A DNA stretch of 64,000 nt from Trichloromonas sp034006665 (GCF_034006665.1 NZ_JAVESI010000013.1:1-64000); one strand, 5' to 3'. Positions 51,992 to 60,776 are shown, numbered from the stretch's first letter. Translations and numbers: made by a program. Notes: generated by a model from the sequence alone, not told the origin.

Positions 51992-53479
51992 ATGGACGAC
52001 ACCTACTGCGGCGCAACTCCTCGGCATCGGGGTAATGTGGTTCGAACCTGGGGCCTTGGCTGGTCGCGCCCGACCCGACTCCTCTGCGCCACGTTGCTGT
52101 GCTGCGCCGTCTTTACGTTCACCTTCGTCGCGGCCCAACCGCTGGCTGGTATCGACGATTCCCCGGTGGCTGCGAAAGCACCTGACGGCAAACCTGAGTC
52201 CCCCGGTAAGGTCGAAGTCCAACCCGTCGCCAAGGATGACGAGATCAGGCAACGAATCGCGGATATTCTTCAAACGACAAGTTGGTTTGGCGAGCCCGAG
52301 GTCAGTGTCCAGGAAGGCATCGTTTTCCTGAAAGGAACGACGGAAAATGATGAATCGAAGAAATGGGCCGGAGATTTGGCGAGGAATACGGAGGGCGTGG
52401 TTGCCGTCGTCAATCAAATCGAGGTGGCCCCCACCACGGTTTGGGATTTCGATCCAACCTTTCAGGTACTGAATGATCTAGCACGCAACTTCGTTCGATT
52501 GCTGCCCCTGATGGTTGTCGCGGTGGTGGTCAGCGTCCTTTCATGGATCTTCGCCAAGTTGACGGTGCGCCTGCTGCGTCGCTGGCTTCAGGCTCAAGCC
52601 CTCAGCCAGCTTTTGCGCGAAGTACTGGCTCGGGCTGGTGGAATGCTCGTCATGCTTGCCGGCCTCTACCTGGTGCTCCGCATCGCCGGGCTCACGCAAC
52701 TTGCGCTGACGGTGGTGGGCGGCACAGGACTGATTGGTTTGGTGCTGGGCATCGCCTTCCGCGACATCACCGAGAATTTTCTCGCCAGTCTCTTTCTGAG
52801 CCTGCAGCAACCGTTTCGTGAGGGCGATCTGGTCGAAGTGGCAAACGTCACGGGGTACGTTCAGCGACTGACCTCGCGCACGACGGTTCTGATGACACTC
52901 GACGGCAATCAAGTGCAAGTCCCCAATTCGACCATCTTCAAAAGCACGATTCGCAACTTCACCAGCAATCCCAATCGCCGCGATGATTTCATCGTGGGGA
53001 TCGGCTACGACGATGCCATCCCTTTTGCCCAGGAAGTCGCTTTGAAGGTGCTCGCTGAACATCCGGCCATTTTGCAGGAGCCCGAACCCCTGGTGCTCGT
53101 GGAAAACCTTGGGCCGTCCACGGTAAACTTACGGGTTTATTTCTGGCTCGATGGCGGACGACACAGTTGGGTGAAAGTGAAATCGTCCGTCATTCGGCTG
53201 GTTAAGCGGGCCTTCCAGGATGCGGGAATTTCGCTGCCGGACGAGGCCCGCGAACTCATCTTCCCGCAGGGGGTGCCGGTATACATGATAGAAAGCGAAG
53301 GGGCTGTGGAACCGCCCTTGACGAAACCGACCGCCGAGCCCGAAACCGTCGCGACCAAGGCGGAAGCCGGACTGCAAAGCGAAGCCGGAGAAATCAAGGA
53401 ACAGGCGCGCGGGTCTTGGACCCCCGGGGAGAATCTCTTAACGCCTTCGACGTCCGCGGAGGACACAGATGCCCGTTGA
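51992..53479 (+). CDS. MscS-type mechanosensitive channel with N-terminal BON domain
   Basis: 495 residues. Signal-like segment (LLCATLLCCAVFTFTFVAAQ), a periplasmic BON domain (about 80-150: DEIRQRIADILQTTSWFGEP, VEGIVFLKGTTEN-like), three membrane helices, and the MscS core (GGTGLIGLVLGIAFRDITEN, FLSLQQPFREGDLVEVANVT, VQVPNSTIFKSTIRNF). A Pro/Glu-rich tail follows. It opens under membrane tension and releases solutes on hypo-osmotic shock. A BON domain fused to MscS is less common and may anchor it to lipids. Next to a glucan synthase, it fits an osmotic-defence set. An IS lies 58 bp downstream. Confidence 0.88.
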   Translation: MDDTYCGATPRHRGNVVRTWGLGWSRPTRLLCATLLCCAVFTFTFVAAQPLAGIDDSPVAAKAPDGKPESPGKVEVQPVAKDDEIRQRIADILQTTSWFGEPEVSVQEGIVFLKGTTENDESKKWAGDLARNTEGVVAVVNQIEVAPTTVWDFDPTFQVLNDLARNFVRLLPLMVVAVVVSVLSWIFAKLTVRLLRRWLQAQALSQLLREVLARAGGMLVMLAGLYLVLRIAGLTQLALTVVGGTGLIGLVLGIAFRDITENFLASLFLSLQQPFREGDLVEVANVTGYVQRLTSRTTVLMTLDGNQVQVPNSTIFKSTIRNFTSNPNRRDDFIVGIGYDDAIPFAQEVALKVLAEHPAILQEPEPLVLVENLGPSTVNLRVYFWLDGGRHSWVKVKSSVIRLVKRAFQDAGISLPDEARELIFPQGVPVYMIESEGAVEPPLTKPTAEPETVATKAEAGLQSEAGEIKEQARGSWTPGENLLTPSTSAEDTDAR

Positions 53480-53537
53480 AGGCGCGTGGGAGTCGATCAG
53501 ACACAGAAAGCCCCTTTACATATCCATGGCAACCACC

Positions 53538-54934
53538 TGAGCCTCTTGCAAAAGCTTATGCAGTTTTTTGAATACAGATAACTAGACGACAAAAAAGTTG
53601 AGCTTCAGGGGCAACAGTCTGATATTATTAGGTTACGACGCCAAATAATAATCAGGAGATGCCCATGAAGCTCAAGGAAAAAATATCATGGTTGATGGGA
53701 ACAGTACAGCAAAGTTTGTTCCCTTATCTTGATGAATGCTTGCCCGGTCCAATGACAGAACCGGAGAAGCATTTGGTCAAGATCCTTGAGCTGGTCCAAA
53801 TTGAAAAGTATGTGCCGGTCAGTGCCAAGCGACAATGGCTAGGACGGCGGTTGAAAGAGCGGGAAGCTCTTGCCAGAGCGTTTATTGCTAAGTCCGCTCT
53901 GCGCTATCAGCACACCAGTTCTTTGCGCCACGCCCTGCTGAGCACCCCGAATCTGCGGATGATCTGCGGGTTCAGCAAGAGACAGGATGTTCCTTCGGAA
54001 GCGACCTTTTCCCGGGCCTTTGCCGAATATGCTAAGGCCAGCTTGGGGACCGTGATTCACGATGCTTTGGTGAGGGAACATCTCAGCACGGAACTGATTG
54101 GCCACGTCAGCCGGGACTCGACGGCCATCACCGGACGGGAGAAACCCACGAAGAAGATCAAGGCTCCCAAGGTTGCCAAGAAAAAGGGACGGCCGACAAA
54201 AGGAGAGAACCGGCCGCCTGCCGAGCCGAAGCGGCTTGATGTTCAACGCACCCAAACGGCGCAGGAGGCCATCGCCAAACTGCCCAAGGTCTGCGATCGT
54301 GGCGTCAAGAAAAACGCCAAGGGGTATACGGAGACCTGGAACGGATTCAAGCTGCATTTGGATGTAAGCGACTGTGGCCTCCCCTTAAGTGCGGTATTGA
54401 CGTCCGCTTCGGTGCATGACAGCCAAGTGGCGATTCCGTTGATGAAACTGACCAGCAGCAAGGTCACCTCCTGTTACGACTTGATGGATGCAGCCTACGA
54501 CGCAGCTCAGATCTGGGAACAGAGCAGAGAGCTTGGGCATGTTCCGATTATCGATCGAAACCCTCGCGGCCACGAGATCGTTCCGATGGCCCCGCATGAA
54601 GCGGTTCGTTACAATGAACGGACGGTAGCCGAGCGGTGCAATGGCCGTTTCAAGGACGAATTCGGTGGCCGCTGTGTTCAGGTTCGCGGAGCCGACAAGG
54701 TGATGATGCATCTGATGTTCGGCATCATTGCCCTGTTTGCCGATCAGTTACTCAAAGTCACTGGTTGCTGATTGCCAAAGACCAAGAAAAGGGTCAATAA
54801 GGGAGCAGTCCGCTCGAAGTCGGGGAAAATGGCTTCGCAGGACGCTCTCTGTTGGTTGCTTTTACAAAAATAAGGTGGAATCAACCCTTGGCGGAAGCTT
54901 GTTGTCGCCAGGCCAACACTTTTGCAAGAGGCTC
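53538..54934 (+). mobile_element. Intact insertion sequence with 17-bp terminal inverted repeats
   Basis: TGAGCCTCTTGCAAAAG at 53538-53554 is the exact reverse complement of 54918-54934. The 1397-bp element holds one DDE transposase gene (53665-54771). No convincing target duplication is seen at the ends (ACC on the left, CCT on the right). It sits between the MscS gene and promoter copy 2, ending 38 bp before that upstream element. Confidence 0.88.
53665..54771 (+). CDS. IS4/IS5-superfamily DDE transposase
   Basis: 368 residues. DDE residues are probably Asp in GHVSRDSTAITGREKP, Asp in LMDAAYDAAQIW, and Glu in YNERTVAERCNGRFKDEFGG. The middle has a Lys-rich insert (KKIKAPKVAKKKGRPTKGEN). 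The ATG at 53665 has CAGGAG 6 bp upstream; ATG at 53659 is too close to it. The reading frame is intact and lies within matching inverted repeats, so the element may be active. The exact IS family is not certain. Confidence 0.88.
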   Translation: MKLKEKISWLMGTVQQSLFPYLDECLPGPMTEPEKHLVKILELVQIEKYVPVSAKRQWLGRRLKEREALARAFIAKSALRYQHTSSLRHALLSTPNLRMICGFSKRQDVPSEATFSRAFAEYAKASLGTVIHDALVREHLSTELIGHVSRDSTAITGREKPTKKIKAPKVAKKKGRPTKGENRPPAEPKRLDVQRTQTAQEAIAKLPKVCDRGVKKNAKGYTETWNGFKLHLDVSDCGLPLSAVLTSASVHDSQVAIPLMKLTSSKVTSCYDLMDAAYDAAQIWEQSRELGHVPIIDRNPRGHEIVPMAPHEAVRYNERTVAERCNGRFKDEFGGRCVQVRGADKVMMHLMFGIIALFADQLLKVTGC

Positions 54935-54971
54935 ACCTAAGACGCAAAAAAACATCGCCTCGCAACACCTC

Positions 54972-55024
54972 CCGCCATATCCGACGGTTATGCCAAGTAT
55001 GGCGGCTGTCGCTGACGGCTTTCC
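54972..55024 (+). promoter_or_regulatory. Conserved 53-bp upstream activating element, copy 2
   Basis: CCGCCATA (54972-54979), 18 bp, TATGGCGG (54998-55005): a perfect 8-bp inverted repeat, followed by CTGTCGCTGACGG. It matches copy 1 at most positions with no gaps. The stretch 54935-55212 holds only this element and promoter copy 2. Confidence 0.75.
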
Positions 55025-55062
55025 CCGCACCCCTTCCGCTCTCGTTCCTCCTTCCCCTTTAT

Positions 55063-55116
55063 AATCAGCACGTTGCACTTCTGAAATCCGCAACTTCCCG
55101 GCGGCACGTTCATTGC
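55063..55116 (+). promoter_or_regulatory. IHF-like site and sigma-54 promoter, copy 2
   Basis: AATCAGCACGTTG (55063-55075) differs from the IHF consensus at one base. CGGCACGTTCATTGC (55102-55116) has the GG and GC of the -24/-12 boxes at the right spacing. The leader to the gene at 55213 is about 85 nt. Confidence 0.82.
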
Positions 55117-55212
55117 GATTGAACAGGCTACACGAACGGTAGCTTATGTCGCGGAAGACACATCCTGTGGAAAAATCCAAACGCAATTAAAACCGGAGAA
55201 AAGGAAATGAGT

Positions 55213-55590
55213 ATGAAAATCTGGATGATGCTGAATGCGTGTCTGGTCACGTTGTTCATGGTTGCTCTGTCCGGCTGTGCCGTTCAGACGCCTGCCCCGG
55301 CGAAGCAGGTCACCCTGGCTACCCAATCGATTGCCCAAGCGGAAAGTTCGGGGGCCGTGGAGTTCGCCCCGGTGGAACTTAAAGCGGCGCGGGACAAACT
55401 GAGCCAGGCCAAAGTCGCCATGGACAAGGAAGAAAACCTCAAGGCCAAACGACTCGCCGACGAGGCCATGGTCGATGCCAATCTGGCGGAGGCCAAGGCG
55501 CGGTCCGCCAAGGCGCAAAAGGTTGTGGAAGAATTGAAGGAAAGCATCAACGTCTTGCGGGAAGAGATGAAACGCAAGACCAATCCCTAA
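55213..55590 (+). CDS. DUF4398 lipoprotein
   Basis: 125 residues. Signal peptide with lipobox (MVALSGC), then a DUF4398 helical region: EFAPVELKAARDKLSQAKVA, NLKAKRLADEAMVDANLAEA. It is probably an outer-membrane lipoprotein with a coiled body; the function is unknown. The ATG at 55213 is preferred to 55207 because AAGGA lies 8 bp upstream. It is the first gene behind promoter copy 2 and sits 34 bp before a related OmpA-domain protein. Confidence 0.85.
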   Translation: MKIWMMLNACLVTLFMVALSGCAVQTPAPAKQVTLATQSIAQAESSGAVEFAPVELKAARDKLSQAKVAMDKEENLKAKRLADEAMVDANLAEAKARSAKAQKVVEELKESINVLREEMKRKTNP

Positions 55591-55624
55591 GTCATTGCCG
55601 TTATTTTTCGTAAAGGAGAACACC

Positions 55625-56575
55625 ATGAAGATATTTTCGTTGCCCTTGATGCTTCTGCTTGGGGTGTCCGTTGTTGGCGGGCTGTTGTTTGGTTGCAGCC
55701 CGGCTGTCCGGGAAAATGCCATGCTTGAACAAGCCCGATCGGCCTTTGCCGCGGCCCAGGCCGACCCCGATGTGCAAAAGAATGCCCCACTCGAACTGCA
55801 AAAAGCGAAAGTCGATCTGGAAAAGGCGGAAAAATCGCTGAAAGAGGGAGCCGAGGCTCCGGAAGTGGAACACTTCGCCTATCTGGCTAAGCAACGTAGC
55901 GCCATCGCCCGGGAAGCCGCCAACGTGAAATTGGCGGAGCAGGCGGTGGATGCGGCCAGCGCGGAACGGAGCACGGTTCTCCTGAAGGCCCGGACCCTGG
56001 AGGCGGATCAGGCGGTGCGATTGGCTGAAGCGCAAAAAAGGGAAGCCGTGATTGCCGGTGAGCGGGCTGAAGCCGCCCGTCTGCAAGCCGGAGCGATGAC
56101 CGCCGAAGCGGAAAAGGCCAAAGCCGAGGCGCTGGCGGCCGAAGCCCAAATGAAGAAACTGCAAGCCCAGATTGCCGAGTTGCAGGCTACCCAATCGGAA
56201 CGGGGTCTGGTGATAACCCTGGGGGACGTTCTCTTCGACACCAACAAAAGCGAACTCCGCTCGGGCGCGCGTTACACCATCGACAAACTCGCCGCGTTTT
56301 TGGCTGAATACCCGACGCGTAATGTATTGATCGAAGGCTTTACCGACAGTACCGGGTCCGTGGAATACAATCAGCGCCTCTCCGAGCGCCGCGCCGAAGC
56401 GGTACGGAATGTCCTCGCGGCCCAAGGGATCGATCCCCGCCGGCTCATGACCCGCGGTTATGGTGTCGAGTACCCCGTTGCCGGCAACGAAACGGCCGAA
56501 GGCCGGCAGTGTAACCGGCGGGTCGAGGTCATCATTTCGGATGAGGATGGACGCATCATGGAACGAAAATATTGA
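55625..56575 (+). CDS. DUF4398-OmpA peptidoglycan-binding lipoprotein
   Basis: 316 residues. Lipobox (GGLLFGC), a DUF4398 helical part (about 25-100), a long Ala/Glu-rich coiled coil (to about 190), and a C-terminal OmpA domain (DVLFDTNKSELRSGARYTID, EGFTDSTGSVEYNQRLSERR, NRRVEVII). The OmpA domain binds peptidoglycan, so the protein ties the outer membrane to the wall. AAAGGAG precedes the ATG. It shares the DUF4398 part with the gene before it. Confidence 0.9.
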   Translation: MKIFSLPLMLLLGVSVVGGLLFGCSPAVRENAMLEQARSAFAAAQADPDVQKNAPLELQKAKVDLEKAEKSLKEGAEAPEVEHFAYLAKQRSAIAREAANVKLAEQAVDAASAERSTVLLKARTLEADQAVRLAEAQKREAVIAGERAEAARLQAGAMTAEAEKAKAEALAAEAQMKKLQAQIAELQATQSERGLVITLGDVLFDTNKSELRSGARYTIDKLAAFLAEYPTRNVLIEGFTDSTGSVEYNQRLSERRAEAVRNVLAAQGIDPRRLMTRGYGVEYPVAGNETAEGRQCNRRVEVIISDEDGRIMERKY

Positions 56576-56679
56576 GCGCGTAAAGGTTTGAACTCATGGA
56601 ATACAACGAGGTAGGGAGAGTCAGATTCAAACCCTTTGGCTGGAGCGAAGTCAACCACGATCACCGATGGGAGGACATC

Positions 56680-56859
56680 ATGAAATCGGGCAACAGGGAC
56701 AAGGCGGAAGGTGCATTGCACGAGATGAAAGGCAAGGTCAAGGAAGTGGCCGGGAAGCTCACCGATAATCCCAAGCTGGAGGCCGAAGGCACGGCCGAGA
56801 AAATCGCCGGCAAGGTTCAGGGGAAAGTCGGCGAGGTGAAAAAGGTTTTGGGTGAGTAA
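56680..56859 (+). CDS. CsbD-family stress protein
   Basis: 59 residues: MKSGNRDKAEGALHEMKGKV, KEVAGKLTDNPKLEAEGTAE, KIAGKVQGKVGEVKKVLGE. This is a CsbD-like hydrophilic helical protein, common in general stress regulons. GGGAGG lies 8 bp before the ATG, which rules out the longer reading from 56596. Confidence 0.9.
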   Translation: MKSGNRDKAEGALHEMKGKVKEVAGKLTDNPKLEAEGTAEKIAGKVQGKVGEVKKVLGE

Positions 56860-56983
56860 TAAAGACGGCGTGTCGTTCACCGCGAACCGGTTGCGGTGGC
56901 AACGATACGTCCTGACCAGGCACCGGAAGCATGTGGCCTTCGGAGCAAATGATGAAGAAAACAGCGAACAAGGAGAACCGCGA

Positions 56984-57739
56984 ATGAAAGCAAAAAGCAG
57001 CATATCTCTATGGATGGCCGCCGTGGCGTTATTGGCCTTCGGTCTTCCCGTACAGGCGTCCGATACGGACGAGCGCATCGAAGCCTCCGCCAAGGAATCT
57101 TATGTCTTCAAGACCTACCTGAAAGACGATGACATCAAGATCAAGGCGAAGGATGGCGCCGTCACGATGACGGGCATGGTCACCGAGGACTCTCACCGAA
57201 CCTTGGCCGGCGAGACCCTGGCGAGCCTGCCCGGGGTCAAGAGTGTGGATAACGAGCTGAAGGTCCAAGGAGATCTTCCCACCGAGAAGTCGGATGCATG
57301 GCTCCTGACGAAAGTGAAAACCTCCCTGCTGTACCATAGCAGCGTGAGTGGGCTTCAGACCGAGGTCGACGTCAAAGACGGCATCGTGACCCTACGCGGC
57401 GAAGCGAACAATCAGGCGCAGAAGGAATTGACCGCGAAATACGCCGCGGATGTCGAAGGGGTCAAAACCGTTAACAATGAGATGACCGTGGCCAAACCCG
57501 AGAAAGAGGGCCGCACGGCCGGCGACAAGATCGATGACGCATCGATCACCGCGCTGGTCAAGACGTCCCTGCTTTATCATCGCTCGACCAGCGGATTTCA
57601 GACCAAGGTCGAGACCAAGGACGGCGTGGTCACTTTGAGCGGCAAGGTCGGTAGCGTGGCCGAAAAAGACCTGGCCACCCAATACGCCAAAGATGTAAAC
57701 GGCGTGATCGAGGTTAAGAACCTGATGACCATCGAATAA
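56984..57739 (+). CDS. Periplasmic protein with three BON domains
   Basis: 251 residues. Signal peptide (MAAVALLAFGLPVQA), then three BON repeats, each with DGxVTLxG: AKDGAVTMTGMVTEDSHRTL, VKDGIVTLRGEANNQAQKEL and TKDGVVTLSGKVGSVAEKDL. Repeats two and three share KTSLLYHxSxSGxQT. OsmY-like BON proteins bind phospholipid and protect the envelope in osmotic stress. AAGGAG precedes the ATG. It lies 124 bp after the CsbD gene. Confidence 0.9.
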   Translation: MKAKSSISLWMAAVALLAFGLPVQASDTDERIEASAKESYVFKTYLKDDDIKIKAKDGAVTMTGMVTEDSHRTLAGETLASLPGVKSVDNELKVQGDLPTEKSDAWLLTKVKTSLLYHSSVSGLQTEVDVKDGIVTLRGEANNQAQKELTAKYAADVEGVKTVNNEMTVAKPEKEGRTAGDKIDDASITALVKTSLLYHRSTSGFQTKVETKDGVVTLSGKVGSVAEKDLATQYAKDVNGVIEVKNLMTIE

Positions 57740-57755
57740 CCCCAAAGCGACGGAA

Positions 57756-57801
57756 TGCCGACTGCCGGTTGTTACAGTAAGGTAATCGCCGGCAGTCGGC
57801 A
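57756..57801 (+). other. Perfect 13-bp inverted repeat between the BON and micro-membrane genes
   Basis: TGCCGACTGCCGG (57756-57768) and CCGGCAGTCGGCA (57789-57801), with a 20-nt loop and no T run. It ends 12 bp before the ribosome site of the next gene, so it may stabilise the upstream message or gate the next start. Confidence 0.8.
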
Positions 57802-57826
57802 AATGTCGTCGGAAAAGGAGGCGCGT

Positions 57827-57973
57827 ATGCTCTGGACTATTGCGGCAATCCTCGTTGTTCTATGGGTTCTTGGGCTGGTAAGCAATGCCTCGATGGGCGG
57901 CTTCATTCACCTCTTGCTGGTCATTGCCATTGTTGTGGTGGTGCTCGGGTTTGTCAGGGGGCGCCGATCCTGA
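57827..57973 (+). CDS. Lmo0937-type micro membrane protein, copy 1
   Basis: 48 residues: MLWTIAAILVVLWVLGLVSN, ASMGGFIHLLLVIAIVVVVL and a basic end GFVRGRRS. Two membrane helices separated by a Gly-rich turn, as in the lmo0937 family (DUF5670). AAAAGGAG lies 6 bp before the ATG. The function is unknown. A close paralogue is at 60915. Confidence 0.85.
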   Translation: MLWTIAAILVVLWVLGLVSNASMGGFIHLLLVIAIVVVVLGFVRGRRS

Positions 57974-58000
57974 CTCGGCGGATCAGGTGAAAGTTAGAAC

Positions 58001-58117
58001 ATGACGGTAAAGAAGATGGCGGCCATCGTGCTGATCGTAATCGGCATTCTGGGGTTGGTCTACGGCGGTTTCAGCCACATCGGGGAGACTCACGGGAGAG
58101 CCAGGCTGGTTTTTTGA
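58001..58117 (+). CDS. Truncated DUF3185-like micro membrane protein
   Basis: 38 residues: MTVKKMAAIVLIVIGILGLV, then YGGFSHIGETHGRARLVF and stop. This matches only the first helix and following segment of DUF3185 proteins such as that at 60555; the second helix is missing and no continuation is seen in other frames. AGGTGA lies 9 bp upstream. It may be a remnant or a real single-helix protein. Confidence 0.5.
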   Translation: MTVKKMAAIVLIVIGILGLVYGGFSHIGETHGRARLVF

Positions 58118-58162
58118 TAAGGCAAGCGGTTGGAAAGTTCTTTCTGAACGGGGTGTGACAAG

Positions 58163-59557
58163 ATGACCATCGCCAAACCTCGCCAGTGCTTCTTCCTTCT
58201 ACTTTCATCCCTGCTCATCATCGCCGGTGGCTGTGCGACTTTGCCGAACGTCGCTGAACATATCGAGGAAACTCCGAGCGCGCGGCAACCCCGGCAAATC
58301 GTATCGTCCAAGGGGTTGTTGTCCCCCCGGAAAAGCCAGGCGATCATGGAACGCCTGCAGCAATCGGTTGGACCGACGGACATCCTTGGCCGCCACACCG
58401 TCGTGGTCGAATCGGTCACCGAAAGCCCGCTGACGAAGGGAAATAAAGTCACTCTGCTCGCGGATGGCGAGGCGACCTATGCCGCGATGTTTCAAGCGCT
58501 GGAGAAGGCCCAAGACCATATCAACCTCGAAAGCTATATCATCGAAGACGATGAAATCGGCCGTCAATTCGCCGACCTTCTGCTGAAGAAGCAAGCGGAA
58601 GGGGTTCAGGTCCATCTTCTTTATGACAGTGTCGGCAGCATGTACACCCCCGCGGCATTTTTTCAGCGCCTGCGCGACGGCGGCGTTCAAGTGGTCGAGT
58701 TCAATCCGATCAATCCCATGGAGGCGCGGGGGGAATGGCGACTTGACCAGAGGGATCACCGCAAGATTCTGCTGGTTGACGGCAAGGTCGCGATTATCGG
58801 GGGCATCAATATCAGCAAGGTTTATTCAAGTAATCCGTTTCATCGAAAACAAAATGAAGAGGCGCCCATTCACTGGCGGGACACCGATGTCCAGATCGAA
58901 GGCCCGGCCGTGGCGGAATTCCAGAAACTTTTTTTCGCCACCTGGCTGAAGCAGAAAGGTCCGCGAGTTTCCGACCGGAACTATTTCCCCGAACTGAAAG
59001 AAAAGGGGGAGGCTTTGGTCCGGGTGGTCAGCAGCACTCCGGGAGAGACCAACCGGATCCCTTTCGTCGTGTATGTGTCGGCCATCAGCTTTGCGGAGCA
59101 TTCGATTCATCTGACGAATTCCTATTTCATTCCCGACGATCAGATTCTGAAGGCGCTGACCGATGCGGCGCGACGCGGGGTCGACGTCAAGATTATTCTC
59201 CCTGGGGCCACTGATTCCCGCTTGGCGTTATATGTACAACGACAACATTATTCAGAGCTTTTGCATGCGGGGGTGAAGATATACGAACACGACACCTCCC
59301 TGTTGCACGCGAAAACCGCGGTGATTGATCAGGTCTGGTCGACGGTCGGATCGACCAACCTCGATTATTTGAGTCTGCTGAGCAATGACGAGGTGAACGC
59401 GGTCATCTTGAGTCGCGAATTCGCCGTTGAAATGGAAGAGATGTTTGTCAGGGATCTTGCCGACTCCAGACAAATTGAATGGGAAGAATGGAAAAAACGA
59501 CCTTTGTTTCCCAGGGTCAGGGAGTGGTTCGTGAATTTATTTGTTCGTTGGTTGTGA
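58163..59557 (+). CDS. Phospholipase D/cardiolipin-synthase-like lipoprotein
   Basis: 464 residues. Lipobox (IIAGGC), then two PLD domains with HKD motifs: DHRKILLVDGKVAIIGG near 195 and LLHAKTAVIDQVWSTVGSTN near 380. Cardiolipin synthases of the ClsA/ClsB type join two lipids at such sites. The N-terminus here is a lipoprotein signal instead of two helices, so it probably acts on the periplasmic side. The next gene starts 1 bp after its stop. Exact activity cannot be told from sequence. Confidence 0.85.
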   Translation: MTIAKPRQCFFLLLSSLLIIAGGCATLPNVAEHIEETPSARQPRQIVSSKGLLSPRKSQAIMERLQQSVGPTDILGRHTVVVESVTESPLTKGNKVTLLADGEATYAAMFQALEKAQDHINLESYIIEDDEIGRQFADLLLKKQAEGVQVHLLYDSVGSMYTPAAFFQRLRDGGVQVVEFNPINPMEARGEWRLDQRDHRKILLVDGKVAIIGGINISKVYSSNPFHRKQNEEAPIHWRDTDVQIEGPAVAEFQKLFFATWLKQKGPRVSDRNYFPELKEKGEALVRVVSSTPGETNRIPFVVYVSAISFAEHSIHLTNSYFIPDDQILKALTDAARRGVDVKIILPGATDSRLALYVQRQHYSELLHAGVKIYEHDTSLLHAKTAVIDQVWSTVGSTNLDYLSLLSNDEVNAVILSREFAVEMEEMFVRDLADSRQIEWEEWKKRPLFPRVREWFVNLFVRWL

Positions 59558-59558
59558 G

Positions 59559-60467
59559 ATGAGAAATTTCCTGCTCCTATTCGGAGCGCTGTCTCTTTTG
59601 GTGTCCGGGAACGCCTTCGCTGTCGAAAAGCTCCGGCCGGAAGAAGCGCTGCTGCGTGAGGTTTACGACCAGAGCCAAGCCAAATTGGCGAACAACAGCT
59701 TCGGCCTGCCACTCTTTCTCGAGTCGTTTTCGGAAGACGGCAGATCTGATGTGGATGTTTACGGGGTCTTCGATGCTCCCTTTGCCAGCGTTGTCGATGC
59801 CCTCAGGGTTCCGGCCAACTGGTGCGATATCGCCGCCCTCCATCCCAACGTCAAAGCCTGCACCTACCAGGGAGAGTCGGGCGCCTGGCTACTGACTTTT
59901 TATCTGGGGCGAAAATTTTATCAACCGCCGGAAGATACGCGCCAGGTCATTTACCACTTCCGCAACGCTGCGCGGCGGCCAGGATATCTGGACATCGTCC
60001 TTGCTGCCAACGCCGGTCCTTTCGGCACCAAGGACCACCGGATCAGGTTCGAGGCCTTGCCCCTTGATGAGGGAAAAACCTTCGTCCACGTAAGTTATGG
60101 CTATCGCGACACGCTCGCCCTGCGCCTTGCAACCGAGGGCTATTTTTCAACCCTCGGTTCGGGCAAGGTCGGGTTCACGGTGACCGGAACCGACCGAAAG
60201 GGTGAACCCGTCTATATCGGCGGGTCTCGCGGAGCGGTTGAACGCAACGCGGTCCGCTACTATTTCGCCATCCAGGCATTCATGAGCAGCTTGCACTCTC
60301 CCGCCGCAAGCCGGTTCGGCAGGAGAATCGACACATGGTACGAGCTGACGAACCGTTACCGGAGGCAGCTGTTCGAACTGGACAAAAAGGACTACCTCGC
60401 CTTCAAGATCAACGAACATGAGAACCAGTTGAGGCTCCAGCGGTCGCTCGGGACGAGTTCTCAGTAA
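59559..60467 (+). CDS. Exported START/SRPBCC-like protein, unknown function
   Basis: 302 residues. Signal peptide (LLLFGALSLLVSGNAFA). The body reads like a lipid-binding helix-grip fold (DVYGVFDAPFASVVDALRVP, VIYHFRNAARRPGYLDIVLA, FVHVSYGYRDTL), but the family is not certain. It follows the PLD-like gene by 1 bp, so the two probably act together, perhaps on phospholipid. ATG 59559 is chosen for this coupling. Confidence 0.65.
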   Translation: MRNFLLLFGALSLLVSGNAFAVEKLRPEEALLREVYDQSQAKLANNSFGLPLFLESFSEDGRSDVDVYGVFDAPFASVVDALRVPANWCDIAALHPNVKACTYQGESGAWLLTFYLGRKFYQPPEDTRQVIYHFRNAARRPGYLDIVLAANAGPFGTKDHRIRFEALPLDEGKTFVHVSYGYRDTLALRLATEGYFSTLGSGKVGFTVTGTDRKGEPVYIGGSRGAVERNAVRYYFAIQAFMSSLHSPAASRFGRRIDTWYELTNRYRRQLFELDKKDYLAFKINEHENQLRLQRSLGTSSQ

Positions 60468-60554
60468 AAAGCAACGGCCGGTCAGGTCAAGAGATCCACA
60501 CCCCGGCCGACTCAATAACGACCACCATGTAACTACGAGGGGAGGTGAACACCC

Positions 60555-60776
60555 ATGAAAACATACACATCTTTCGGCATCATCCTCATCGTCGTGGCGG
60601 TGATCGCCTTTGCCTATCAGGGCATTTCCTACACAACCCGCGAAAAGGTTGTCGATCTCGGTCCCTTGCAGATGACGGCGGAACGGACCAGAACGCTGCC
60701 GCTGCCGCCGATCGTCGGGATTATTGCCCTGGTTGGTGGGATCGTGCTGCTGGTCATGGGAAGGAAGAACAGTTGA
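60555..60776 (+). CDS. DUF3185-like micro membrane protein
   Basis: 73 residues with two helices: FGIILIVVAVIAFAYQGISY at the start and PIVGIIALVGGIVLLVMGRK at the end, joined by a charged loop (TTREKVVDLGPLQMTAERTR). This is the DUF3185 layout. GGGAGGTG precedes the ATG. It is a full-length relative of the short gene at 58001. Confidence 0.8.
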   Translation: MKTYTSFGIILIVVAVIAFAYQGISYTTREKVVDLGPLQMTAERTRTLPLPPIVGIIALVGGIVLLVMGRKNS

